NCBI GenBank assembly: GCA_026713505.1
Contig: JAPOOH010000046.1
Coordinates: 1-7,511 of the forward strand
Reading direction: 5' to 3'
DNA: 7,511 nucleotides
Source: Chloroflexota bacterium
GTDB taxonomy: Bacteria; Chloroflexota; Dehalococcoidia; Lucifugimonadales; Australimonadaceae
Below are positions 1 to 6,454 of the stretch, piece after piece. The notes beneath the pieces are model-generated. The model was not told the DNA's origin and ran no database searches. It saw only the letters and a program-made list of their open reading frames with translations. The translations under genes were made by a program, and so were the position numbers. Each line of letters starts with the position of its first letter. The stretch's first letter is position 1.

Positions 1-1
1 C

Positions 2-43
2 ACCCTCCAGCAGGAAGCCGACCCCGCCCGGCTGGGCACCTGA
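2..43 (+). CDS. C-terminal end of an upstream gene, product unknown (partial)
   Basis: Reading in frame from base 2 gives TLQQEADPARLGT followed by TGA at 41-43. The stop lies just before the Shine-Dalgarno of rph, leaving 14 bp between stop and start, as expected for the preceding gene of an operon. Only 13 residues are visible and the other two forward frames are also open here, so the frame choice rests on the position of the stop. The product cannot be identified. Confidence 0.35.
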   Translation, partial: TLQQEADPARLGT

Positions 44-46
44 CGC

Positions 47-54
47 AAGGAGGA
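47..54 (+). promoter_or_regulatory. Shine-Dalgarno of rph
   Basis: AAGGAGGA lies 3 bases before the GTG at 58, or 4 bases counting from the end of the GGAGG core. It is a near-perfect anti-16S match and supports this GTG as the start of rph. Confidence 0.75.
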
Positions 55-57
55 CCC

Positions 58-783
58 GTGCCCCGCATCGACGGCAGAAACAACGACCAGATCCGGCCCG
101 CCCGCATCGTCACAGGCTTCCAGGAGTTCGCGGAAGGCTCCGTCCTCGTGGAGACCGGCATGACGCGCGTCGTCTGCGCCGCCTCCATCGAGGAGAGGGC
201 CCCCTTCTTCCTGCGCGGCCAGGGCAAGGGCTGGGTGACCGCCGAGTATGGCATGCTGCCGCGCTCCACCCTCACCCGCCCCTCCCGCGAACGCTCCTCC
301 GGCAGCGGACGGACCCACGAGATACAGCGCCTCATCGGCCGCTCCCTCCGCTCCGTCACTCAGCTCGAGAAACTCGGCGAGCGCACCATTACCATCGACT
401 GTGACGTGCTGCAGGCCGACGGCGGCACACGCACCGCAGCCATCACCGGCGCGTACGTCGCCCTCTACCAGGCGCTCCTCGGCCTCGTCCGCCACGGCGT
501 GCTGCTCCGCGTGCCCCTCTCCGGCAGCGTCGCCGCCACCAGCGTCGGACTCGTCGGTGGCCAGACGATGCTCGACCTCTGCTACGAGGAGGACTCCCGC
601 GCAGCCGTAGACCTCAACGTCGTCATGACCAACGGCGGCGAGTTCGTGGAGGTCCAGGGCACCGGCGAGGAGCACCCCTTCTCCCGGACAGCCCTCGACG
701 AGATGCTGGACCTCGCCGCGGGCGGCATACGGGAGCTCACCGCGGTGCAGGAGGAGGCCGTGCAGCGGCTCACCGCCGGGTGA
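58..783 (+). CDS. rph: Ribonuclease PH
   Basis: RNase PH is a phosphate-dependent 3'-to-5' exoribonuclease that removes nucleotides beyond the CCA end of tRNA precursors and helps degrade structured RNA. It acts in the cytoplasm as a hexameric ring. The protein is 241 residues, the usual length for the family. Visible family signatures are the N-terminal RNNDQIRP (7-14), the phosphate-binding segment SGRTHEIQRLIGRSLR around 83-98 (GRT arginine at 85), the ADGGTRTAAITGAY block at 120-133 (Arg125), and DLCYEEDSRAAVDLNVVM at 173-190, whose Asp179 and Asp185 match the metal-binding acidic residues. All key motifs are intact, so the enzyme should be active. The start is GTG with an excellent Shine-Dalgarno. 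The gene is often followed by rdgB (ITPase) in other bacteria, but not here; a protease gene follows after 113 bp. The identification is secure. Confidence 0.97.
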   Translation: MPRIDGRNNDQIRPARIVTGFQEFAEGSVLVETGMTRVVCAASIEERAPFFLRGQGKGWVTAEYGMLPRSTLTRPSRERSSGSGRTHEIQRLIGRSLRSVTQLEKLGERTITIDCDVLQADGGTRTAAITGAYVALYQALLGLVRHGVLLRVPLSGSVAATSVGLVGGQTMLDLCYEEDSRAAVDLNVVMTNGGEFVEVQGTGEEHPFSRTALDEMLDLAAGGIRELTAVQEEAVQRLTAG

Positions 784-830
784 GCCGAGCCCTCACCCCC
801 AACGGTGAATCCAAGCCTCTCCCCACGCCG

Positions 831-836
831 TATCAT
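831..836 (+). promoter_or_regulatory. Possible -10 element upstream of the htrA-like gene
   Basis: The 113-bp gap between rph and the protease start is less GC-rich than its surroundings. It contains TATCAT, which matches the -10 consensus at 5 of 6 positions. No convincing -35 hexamer sits 16-19 bases upstream, and there is no TGn extension. If used, the transcript would begin near 843 and carry a leader of about 54 nt before the TTG at 897. A second weaker candidate, TATTAC, lies at 863-868. This is a low-confidence proposal; transcription could instead run through from rph. Confidence 0.25.
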
Positions 837-885
837 GTTAAGCAAAGGGGTGTGCTCACGCTTATTACTCTTGTGTCGTCTGTAC

Positions 886-890
886 GGAGG
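886..890 (+). promoter_or_regulatory. Shine-Dalgarno that decides the TTG start of the htrA-like gene
   Basis: GGAGG sits 6 bases before TTG at 897-899. No comparable ribosome-binding sequence precedes the upstream in-frame GTG at 780. The TTG start also places a short Arg-Lys n-region directly before the hydrophobic signal segment, which supports this choice. Confidence 0.75.
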
Positions 891-896
891 CCCGGA

Positions 897-2087
897 TTGC
901 GCAAACTGACCACGCTGATTCTTGCCGTGCTCGCCGCCAGCGTGCTGGCTGCATGCACGAGTACCGCCGCCCCCACGCCAACGCCCACCTCGGATGGCCC
1001 AGCTCCCACCGCTACCCCTGATCCCTTCCGACCCCTTCCGACCCCCACCGTTGACCCTGTCCAGCGGCAGGCGGACTTGCTCACGGCAGCGTTCTTCATC
1101 GCCGACACGGTGGAGAGGACTATGCCCGCTGTCGTGCAGGTGCTCGCCACGGTGGAGGAGACCAATGTCTTCGGCCAGACGACGCCAGGCGTTGCCCAGG
1201 GCTCCGGCGTCTTCTTCCACGATGACGGCTACCTGCTGACCAACGACCACGTCATCGACGGCGCGACCGAGGTGGAGGTGGTGCTTTCCAACCGCCAGCG
1301 GCTCCCCGCCGAGATCATCGGCACCGACAGGCAGACCGACCTCGCCGTGCTCAAGGTGGACCCTGACGAGGTGGAGGACCTCGTCATTCTGCGCCTCGGC
1401 GACGTGGACAGGCTCCGCATCGGCGAGTGGCTCGTGGCGATCGGCAGCCCGCTCGGATTCCAGGGTTCCGTCACCGTAGGTGTCCTGAGCGCCAAGGGAC
1501 GGTCGCTCGGAACGGGCGCGGAAAGGCTGGACAACCTCCTCCAAACGGACGCGGTCATCAACCCCGGCAACAGTGGCGGCCCCCTCCTCAACCTGACCGG
1601 CGAGGTCGTCGGCATCAACACCCGCGTTATCCGCGAATCGTTGAGCGGCGGCGTCTCCATCGACGGCATGGGGTTCGCCATCAGCGCGGACACCGCCATC
1701 CCCGTCTCCCAGCACCTCATCGAGTTCGGACGCGTGGTGCGCCCGCGCATTGGCATCACCGTGCAGGACGTCACGCCCACAGCCGTGACGGAGCGCGGCC
1801 TGACCGTGGACGAGGGTGCGCTGGTGATCTCCGTCGCCGACGACGGCCCGGCCCATCGCGCGGGCATCGAAGTGAACGACGTTATCGTCCAGGTGGACGG
1901 CGTGCCGATAATCGGCACGAGCCAGTTGGTGTTGATGCTGCTGACCGACTACCGCGTGGGAGACATGATAGAGGTCGAGGTTGTCCGGGCCGCAGTGCGG
2001 TTCACGTTCGAACTGACGCTCGAAGAGGTCGACTTCGACGGCGGCGAGCAGGAGGACGACGAGGGGGAGGGTGAGGGCGGACCCTAG
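897..2087 (+). CDS. HtrA/DegP-type trypsin-like serine protease with C-terminal PDZ domain, predicted lipoprotein
   Basis: From the TTG at 897 the protein is 396 residues. It begins with a lipoprotein signal: Arg-Lys, a hydrophobic stretch, then the lipobox L-A-A-C with the modifiable cysteine at residue 20. A Pro/Thr/Ala-rich linker follows (about 23-55), then the S1C protease domain. The catalytic triad is His118 (TNDHVI), Asp148 (TDLAVL) and Ser226 (GNSGGP); the oxyanion-loop region and the GxxFAIS segment that follows are intact. One PDZ domain spans about 283-376, and the protein ends in a strongly acidic Glu/Asp/Gly tail (about 379-396). Family members degrade or refold misfolded exported proteins, so a membrane-tethered extracytoplasmic quality-control role is inferred. 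An upstream in-frame GTG at 780 overlaps the rph stop and would add 39 residues, but that start lacks a Shine-Dalgarno and would bury the signal peptide. The gene converges with the next one, sharing 4 bp. Substrates are unknown; a signalling (DegS-like) role is possible. Confidence 0.93.
   Translation: MRKLTTLILAVLAASVLAACTSTAAPTPTPTSDGPAPTATPDPFRPLPTPTVDPVQRQADLLTAAFFIADTVERTMPAVVQVLATVEETNVFGQTTPGVAQGSGVFFHDDGYLLTNDHVIDGATEVEVVLSNRQRLPAEIIGTDRQTDLAVLKVDPDEVEDLVILRLGDVDRLRIGEWLVAIGSPLGFQGSVTVGVLSAKGRSLGTGAERLDNLLQTDAVINPGNSGGPLLNLTGEVVGINTRVIRESLSGGVSIDGMGFAISADTAIPVSQHLIEFGRVVRPRIGITVQDVTPTAVTERGLTVDEGALVISVADDGPAHRAGIEVNDVIVQVDGVPIIGTSQLVLMLLTDYRVGDMIEVEVVRAAVRFTFELTLEEVDFDGGEQEDDEGEGEGGP
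1025..1044 (+). repeat. 10-bp direct tandem repeat in the linker of the protease gene
   Basis: The unit CTTCCGACCC occurs twice back to back (1025-1034, 1035-1044) inside the region encoding the Pro/Thr-rich linker. The period is not a multiple of three, so the two copies are read in different frames (DPFRP and then LPTPT). Gain or loss of a unit would shift the reading frame. Confidence 0.7.
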
Positions 2088-2506
2088 GCGTTCCTCGCAA
2101 AGATGCGGTCCGGGCGCAGCAGCACAGTGACGCGCCCTTCCTCCAGCATCACCCGGTCGTACTCGTCCCAGTCCGGGTGCTCTTTCCCCGCCGCGACCCG
2201 GTAGACCTCCCGCAGCCGGAGACGGAGCGCATCCGCGTCCGTGTTGTCCGGGCCCTGTACCTCCGCCCTGCCGTCCAGCACGGCGAACCCGCGGTTGTCC
2301 GGCTTGACGAGCATGATCGCGCAGCGCGGGTCGCGTGCAAGGTTGTACGCCTTCGCGTTGCGGGAGCGCGTCGTGAAGGCCAGTCCGCCGTCCATCTTGC
2401 CGACGGTGACGAGGCTCTGCTGCGGCATCCCGTCCCGCCGGAATGTCGTGAACACCACGACTTTGTTCTGGGCCAGCAGCCCGTCCAGGTCGTCCAGCGT
2501 CGCCAT
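2084..2506 (-). CDS. Pyridoxamine 5'-phosphate oxidase-fold (PPOX class) protein, probable F420- or FMN-dependent enzyme
   Basis: This 140-residue cytoplasmic protein has the short split-barrel PPOX layout. It shows an N-terminal helix (MATLDDLDGLLA), a first strand VVVFTTFRRDGMPQQSLV (16-33), the segment SRNAKAYNLARDPRCAIMLV around 48-67, FAVLDGRAEV (74-83), and a C-terminal RPDRIFARN. This pattern resembles the short PPOX-class 'probable F420-dependent' enzymes typified by mycobacterial Rv1155, which bind a flavin-like cofactor in a dimer interface. The cofactor (F420, FMN or even heme) and substrate cannot be read from the sequence. The start is the ATG at 2504-2506, with GGAGG (plus-strand CCTCC, 2514-2518) 7 bases upstream and a good promoter behind it. 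Its stop overlaps that of the protease gene in a tail-to-tail arrangement. Family assignment is firm; the cofactor is inferred. Confidence 0.88.
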   Translation of the reverse strand: MATLDDLDGLLAQNKVVVFTTFRRDGMPQQSLVTVGKMDGGLAFTTRSRNAKAYNLARDPRCAIMLVKPDNRGFAVLDGRAEVQGPDNTDADALRLRLREVYRVAAGKEHPDWDEYDRVMLEEGRVTVLLRPDRIFARNA

Positions 2507-2513
2507 TGGTCAG

Positions 2514-2518
2514 CCTCC
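2514..2518 (-). promoter_or_regulatory. Shine-Dalgarno of the PPOX-class gene
   Basis: The plus-strand CCTCC reads GGAGG on the minus strand, 7 bases before the ATG at 2506. It supports that start. Confidence 0.7.
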
Positions 2519-2537
2519 GAGGGTGGGGTGAACGCCC

Positions 2538-2567
2538 ACGATAGAAGGCCGCGCGCTCCGCTGTCAA
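2538..2567 (-). promoter_or_regulatory. Promoter of the PPOX-class gene
   Basis: On the minus strand a perfect -35 hexamer TTGACA (plus-strand 2562-2567) is followed after 18 bases by TATCGT (plus-strand 2538-2543). TATCGT keeps the TAT and the final T of the -10 consensus. Transcription would start near 2531 and give a leader of about 25 nt carrying the Shine-Dalgarno at 2514-2518. Position, spacing and orientation all agree with a sigma70-type promoter for the minus-strand gene. Activity is inferred. Confidence 0.55.
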
Positions 2568-2574
2568 AGCGCGG
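2549..2574. repeat. Inverted repeat across the divergent promoter region
   Basis: CCGCGC (2549-2554) and GCGCGG (2569-2574) form a 6-bp inverted repeat separated by 14 bases, with the -35 element of the minus-strand promoter between the arms. It could be an operator half-site pair, but a short GC repeat of this kind can arise by chance in GC-rich DNA. In the same 142-bp gap, a plus-strand promoter for the transporter is not obvious: TTTCCC (2580-2585), 17 bases, TACCAT (2603-2608) is the best weak candidate. Confidence 0.3.
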
Positions 2575-2617
2575 TGCGGTTTCCCTCACGGCAAGGGACG
2601 GCTACCATGCGGCGATA

Positions 2618-2635
2618 GCGGCCTGCATGGGCCGC
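2618..2635 (+). repeat. GC hairpin just upstream of the transporter ribosome-binding site
   Basis: GCGGCC (2618-2623) and GGCCGC (2630-2635) pair perfectly around the 6-nt loop TGCATG. The hairpin ends 2 bases before the putative Shine-Dalgarno GGAGA (2638-2642) of the TTG start at 2649. In RNA it could affect ribosome access to the transporter-comEC transcript. There is no U-tract, so it is not a typical terminator. Function is speculative. Confidence 0.4.
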
Positions 2636-2648
2636 ATGGAGACGCCCC

Positions 2649-3998
2649 TTGCAACCCCAGACCCCGGCCTCCGGCACAACGCGCCAACCGCGCCAACCGC
2701 GCATCTTCTACGGCTGGTACCTCGTCGCCGGGAGCATCCTCACGAACACGGTCCTCTCGGCTGCCTACTTCCAGGGCATGAGCGCCTTCGCCGTCTCTAT
2801 CGAGGCGCACTTCGGCTGGTCCCGCTCCGTCGTCGGCGGAGCGATGTCCATGCGGCAGATGGAGTCCGGCATCACGAGCCCGCTGGACGGCATCCTGCTG
2901 GACAAGGTGAAACCGCGCACGCTCCTCTTCTGGAGCGCCATCATCACCGGCATCGGGATGATCGGGCTGGGGCTCGTCAACGGCATCCTCACCTTCTACC
3001 TTGCTATCTTCGTCATCTCCATCGGCACGTCCGGGATGAGCCACGCCGTCACGTGGCCGGTGCTCATCGCGCGATGGTTCCGGCGCAACCTGGGCACCGC
3101 GACGGGGTGGGCCGTCATGGGGCCCATCTTCGGCTCTCCGTTCGTCATCCTGAACACGTCGTTGGAGGAGACCTACGGCTGGCGCACCATCATCATCGCC
3201 TACGGCGTCATCGTCCTCCTGTTCCTCACGCTCATCAGCGCCGTCGCCCGTGAGCGTCCCGAGCCATACGGCATGCGCCCCGACGGCGATCCGCCGGAGC
3301 GCGACGATCGTGGTGCCGCGATCAGGACGATCCCGCCCGCACGGGGCATGAATGCCCGCAGCGCGATGCGCACCAGGGAGTTCTGGCTCTTCATGGGCTA
3401 CCTCTCCGGCATGTTCATGGTGAACTCCGCGTTCCAGGTGCACCAGATCTTCTACTTCGTCGAGGACACCGGGCTGACCAAGAGCGAGGCGGCGGTAACG
3501 TTCACGCTCGTCTTCCTCCTCAGCGGCATCGGCCGCCTGGGGGCCGGCTACATGCTGGACAAGGCGGACTACCGCCTCTTGCTGGCCGTTGTCGCCGGCA
3601 TGCTGACGGCATCGATGCTCTATCTCCAGTTCGTGACCGCCACCACCATCCTGCTGGCGATGCCGTTCGTCGCGTTGTTCGGCATCGGGTTCGGCAGCGT
3701 CATCCCAACGCGCGGGACGCTGGGGAGCATGATGTTCGGTACGCGCTCCCTCGGTTCGATCGTGGGCATGCTGCAGGGCGGCTCCGTAGCCGCAGGAGTC
3801 GTCGGACCGATCTTCATGGCCCGCGTTTTCGACATAACGGGCGACTATCGCGCGGCTATATGGGCCCTGGCATTCATTGGCGCACTCATGATTCCGACGG
3901 CGTTGGCGATGGGGTCCCCACGGCGCCTCAGTGCGCGCGTCCGGCTGGTGGAGCGGCAGGCGTCCGCTGCCGCCCGCGACAGCGAGAGGCGCGGATAG
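2649..3998 (+). CDS. Major facilitator superfamily (MFS) transporter
   Basis: This 449-residue integral membrane protein has about 12 hydrophobic segments in two halves. They are joined by a polar cytoplasmic loop (about 200-243) carrying RPEPYGMRPDGD (203-214). The first helix is preceded by the basic tail and FYGWYLV (20-26). MFS motif-A-like loops appear in both halves: GILLDKVKPR (81-90) and GRLGAGYMLDKADYR (295-309). The FYGW entry and FGWSRS (55-60) resemble the monocarboxylate / oxalate-formate antiporter branch, so a small organic acid is a plausible substrate, but the sequence cannot fix it. The start is TTG at 2649 with GGAGA 6 bases upstream. It is the only usable start before the first helix in this frame, because the in-frame ATG at 2607 runs into TAG at 2616. 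The stop lies 3 bp before comEC, so the two genes are probably co-transcribed and translationally coupled. Family certain, substrate unknown. Confidence 0.93.
   Translation: MQPQTPASGTTRQPRQPRIFYGWYLVAGSILTNTVLSAAYFQGMSAFAVSIEAHFGWSRSVVGGAMSMRQMESGITSPLDGILLDKVKPRTLLFWSAIITGIGMIGLGLVNGILTFYLAIFVISIGTSGMSHAVTWPVLIARWFRRNLGTATGWAVMGPIFGSPFVILNTSLEETYGWRTIIIAYGVIVLLFLTLISAVARERPEPYGMRPDGDPPERDDRGAAIRTIPPARGMNARSAMRTREFWLFMGYLSGMFMVNSAFQVHQIFYFVEDTGLTKSEAAVTFTLVFLLSGIGRLGAGYMLDKADYRLLLAVVAGMLTASMLYLQFVTATTILLAMPFVALFGIGFGSVIPTRGTLGSMMFGTRSLGSIVGMLQGGSVAAGVVGPIFMARVFDITGDYRAAIWALAFIGALMIPTALAMGSPRRLSARVRLVERQASAAARDSERRG
2681..2702 (+). repeat. 9-bp tandem repeat in the transporter N-terminus
   Basis: GCGCCAACC occurs twice in tandem (2681-2689, 2690-2698), followed by a partial GCGC. 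The unit is in frame and encodes the RQP-RQP-R repeat of the basic cytoplasmic tail before the first membrane helix. Slippage would add or remove three residues without breaking the frame. Confidence 0.65.
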
Positions 3999-4001
3999 GC
4001 G

Positions 4002-6428
4002 ATGCCGCTCGCGTGGTTGGGGCTCGGGTACGCACTGGGGCTCTTTGCGCAGCCGAGCCTCGGCATACCTCTCTGGGGCGCTGCGCTTGCCACCGTAGCG
4101 CTCGGCGCAGGCTCACTGCGACTGCGCGTCGCCGGGTTACACCTCGGCATGGCCGCCGTCTTCCTCGTGGGCGGCCTGCTTGGCCATGCACGCCCGCTGC
4201 CGGACCTGACCGACACCGACGACCTCGCAGCCCTGCACGGCGCCGAAGTTACCCTGCGTGCGGCAGTGAGTGGCGCGCCGGAACCGGCAGGCGGCTCGTT
4301 GAGGCTCACCATCGAAAGCGTCCGGGCGCTCGGACCGGGCGGCTGGAACCCTATCTCCGGCCGCGCGTTGGTATGGGCCAACCCGGAGCCACCGGCCGTG
4401 GAAGGGCGCGTACACCCGTTCCTGCGTCACGGGGACGAGATCGTGGTCCGCGGACGCCTCGACGCCCCGCGAAGCATCGGTCCGTTCAACTACCGGGAGC
4501 ATCTCGCTGTCCGTGGCATTCATACGGTGGTCTCGGAAGCAGAGGTAGTCTCGATAACACCTGGGTCCGGCGGCGCTGCCGCGGCGCTGCACCGGGTGCG
4601 GGTGAGCCTGCAGGGCGCGCTCCAACGCTCGGTCCCCGAACCTGTCGCGCCGGTCGCCTCAGCCGTGCTGCTGGGATTGCGGGCCGGCATCTCTCCGGAG
4701 ACCTCTGCGGACTTTCGGGATGCCGGCCTCGCGCACCTGCTCGCCGTTTCGGGCCTTCACGTCGGGCTCGTGCTCGGCCTCTCGCTGCTGGTCGCACGGG
4801 CGCTCCTGGGGCGCCGGTACGGCATCTATCTCATCGCCCCGTTGGCGTTGTTGTGGGGGTACATCCTGCTTGCGGGTGCGCCCCCGTCCGCGGTAAGGGC
4901 CGGAGTCATGGGTTCCGCGTTCCTGCTCGCGCTCGCGGTCGGACGGATGCCCGCTGCGGCGAACGCGCTCGGCCTTGCCGCCTTCCTCCTGCTCCTGGTG
5001 GAGCCGCTCTCGCTGTGGGACCGCTCCTTCCAGCTGAGCTTCACGTCCATGGCCGGTGTCCTGTTGCTGGGACTGCCGGGGAGCGCCTGGGTAGTGGAGC
5101 GGACGTCCGGGCTGAGGGCGCGCTTGCCTGAGACGGCGGGCCAGGCCGTGGCGGCGGCGGCAGCGAGCCTCACGGTCTCGGTGGGCGCCTTTGTTGGGTC
5201 GCTGCCGGTGGTGGCTTTCAATTTCGGCCAACTCCCGCTGCTGGGTGCGCCCGCCACGCTCGTCGCGATGCTGATGATGCCGTCGTTCCTCGTCGCAGCA
5301 GCGCTCACCGCAGCCGCCGGACTGGCGGTCGCTCCACTGGGCGAGGCGCTGGGGCTCGTGACCTGGCTCGCGGGGACCGCGCTCACACAGATGGCAGCGC
5401 TCTTCGCCGCTGTCCCCGGCGCTCGCCTGACGGTGGAGGGAATGACCGGAGCATGGGTGTGGAGCGCCTACGCCCTGATAGCGTGCACGTTGGCCGCAGC
5501 CACATGCCGGAGATGGATGCCCGCCGCCGCCGAGGCCTCGCGAGCCGCTTGGGAAGGGCCCGCCCACCCTGCCGAGCGCCTGGCCGCTCTGGCCGTCGCG
5601 GCTGTGCTGATGGGCATGGTATGGATCGCCGCGCTTACTCCGGACAGCGACCTGCTGCACGTACACGTGCTCGACGTTGGACAGGGCGACGCCCTGCTCA
5701 TCGTGACTCCTGACGGTGCGACCGCACTGGTGGACGGCGGCCCGGACCAACGGCTGACCGCGAACCGCGTCGACGCCGTCCTCCCGCTGGAAGGCCTGGG
5801 GATGGACCTCGGCGTGCTCACCCACCGCCACGCCGACCACGCAGTGGGGTTGCTGGGGTTGGCGCGCCAGGGACGGTTCGACCAGGTCCTCGCGCCGCCG
5901 CCGTTCTCCGGTGAGGACGTCTCCTGGCGCACCGAACTCGACGCACTCGGTGTGACGGTGCAGGAGGGAGTCCGAGGCGTGACGGTCGCATTGGGTGAGG
6001 AGGTTGTCCTGGAGGTGCTCAACCCGCCGCTTCCTCTGCATTCCGGCACCTCCTCCGACCTCAACAACAACAGCATCGCGCTCCGCCTTACCTATGGAGA
6101 GGCGTCGGCTCTGCTGATGGCCGACTTGTTCACGGAGGCCGAGTACGGGCTGCTCGACACGGGTATCGACGTTTCCGCCGACATCCTGAAAGTGGGGCAC
6201 CACGGCAGCGCAACCTCAACGTCGCCGGAGCTGCTGGCCGCCGTCATGCCTGCCGCCGCTGCGGTCTCAGTGGACGCGGAGAGCCGTTTCGGGCACCCGT
6301 CCACCGACGTGATGGCACGGCTGACGCATGTGGTCGGGTCGGGCCAGCTGTTCACGACCGCGGAGGACGGCTGTATCGGCTTCGCGAGCGACGGTTCTCG
6401 CTGGTGGGCCTCGACCGGCTGCGATTGA
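4002..6428 (+). CDS. comEC: ComEC/Rec2-type DNA internalisation channel with C-terminal metallo-beta-lactamase domain
   Basis: ComEC is the inner-membrane channel that carries single-stranded DNA into the cell during natural transformation. At 808 residues this copy has the full three-part architecture. Two or three N-terminal helices come first (1-62), followed by a soluble OB-like DUF4131 region (about 65-185). The Competence domain with many helices spans about 215-545 and contains the hallmark HLLAVSGLHVGLV (245-257). A metallo-beta-lactamase domain spans about 552-808. That last domain shows LDVGQGDA (557-564), a complete HxHxDH motif (His608, His610, Asp612, His613), NNNS (688-691), MADL with Asp708, KVGHHGS (730-736) and GHP with His765. 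The metal-binding set is complete, which is consistent with a nuclease acting on the non-transported strand; that activity is inferred. The ATG follows the transporter stop by 3 bp, with only a weak GAGAGG upstream, suggesting coupling. No comEA or pilus gene is in view. Confidence 0.95.
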   Translation: MPLAWLGLGYALGLFAQPSLGIPLWGAALATVALGAGSLRLRVAGLHLGMAAVFLVGGLLGHARPLPDLTDTDDLAALHGAEVTLRAAVSGAPEPAGGSLRLTIESVRALGPGGWNPISGRALVWANPEPPAVEGRVHPFLRHGDEIVVRGRLDAPRSIGPFNYREHLAVRGIHTVVSEAEVVSITPGSGGAAAALHRVRVSLQGALQRSVPEPVAPVASAVLLGLRAGISPETSADFRDAGLAHLLAVSGLHVGLVLGLSLLVARALLGRRYGIYLIAPLALLWGYILLAGAPPSAVRAGVMGSAFLLALAVGRMPAAANALGLAAFLLLLVEPLSLWDRSFQLSFTSMAGVLLLGLPGSAWVVERTSGLRARLPETAGQAVAAAAASLTVSVGAFVGSLPVVAFNFGQLPLLGAPATLVAMLMMPSFLVAAALTAAAGLAVAPLGEALGLVTWLAGTALTQMAALFAAVPGARLTVEGMTGAWVWSAYALIACTLAAATCRRWMPAAAEASRAAWEGPAHPAERLAALAVAAVLMGMVWIAALTPDSDLLHVHVLDVGQGDALLIVTPDGATALVDGGPDQRLTANRVDAVLPLEGLGMDLGVLTHRHADHAVGLLGLARQGRFDQVLAPPPFSGEDVSWRTELDALGVTVQEGVRGVTVALGEEVVLEVLNPPLPLHSGTSSDLNNNSIALRLTYGEASALLMADLFTEAEYGLLDTGIDVSADILKVGHHGSATSTSPELLAAVMPAAAAVSVDAESRFGHPSTDVMARLTHVVGSGQLFTTAEDGCIGFASDGSRWWASTGCD

Positions 6429-6454
6429 CACTCTCAGAGGCGGATTCCTATAAT
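6425..6454 (+). promoter_or_regulatory. Consensus sigma70-type promoter of ilvE
   Basis: TTGACA (6425-6430) and TATAAT (6449-6454) are both perfect hexamers separated by 18 bases. The -35 element contains the comEC stop codon (TGA, 6426-6428). Transcription should begin near 6461, giving a leader of about 55 nt. The local drop in GC around 6440-6480 contrasts with the GC-rich coding DNA on both sides. A perfect pair at an accepted spacing, correctly placed before a gene, is unlikely to be chance. Confidence 0.85.

Noticed and set aside
780..896. GTG at 780 as the protease start, coupled to the rph stop through GTGA
   Set aside because: It lacks a Shine-Dalgarno and adds 39 residues before the signal peptide, whereas TTG 897 has GGAGG at ideal spacing and a proper lipoprotein n-region.
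2068..2085. AGGGT / ACCCT inverted repeat at the end of the protease gene as a terminator
   Set aside because: The stem is only 5 bp with an 8-base loop, and there is no T-tract on either strand.
582..2567. 661-residue open frame on the minus strand spanning the protease gene
   Set aside because: It is a codon-bias shadow of rph, the protease and the PPOX gene, with low-complexity Arg/Gly/Ala/His composition and no recognisable domain; the plus-strand protease has an intact catalytic triad.
2177..3253. 358-residue plus-strand frame overlapping the PPOX gene and the transporter
   Set aside because: It contains two good genes in other frames. Its ATGs at 2627 and 2636 would lead into a basic low-complexity translation rather than the FYGWYLV helix, so no frameshift of the transporter is indicated.
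4659..6203. 514-residue open frame on the minus strand inside comEC
   Set aside because: The composition is Arg/Gln/Gly/His-rich with no motifs. It lies entirely within a fully conserved comEC, as expected for an antisense shadow in high-GC DNA.
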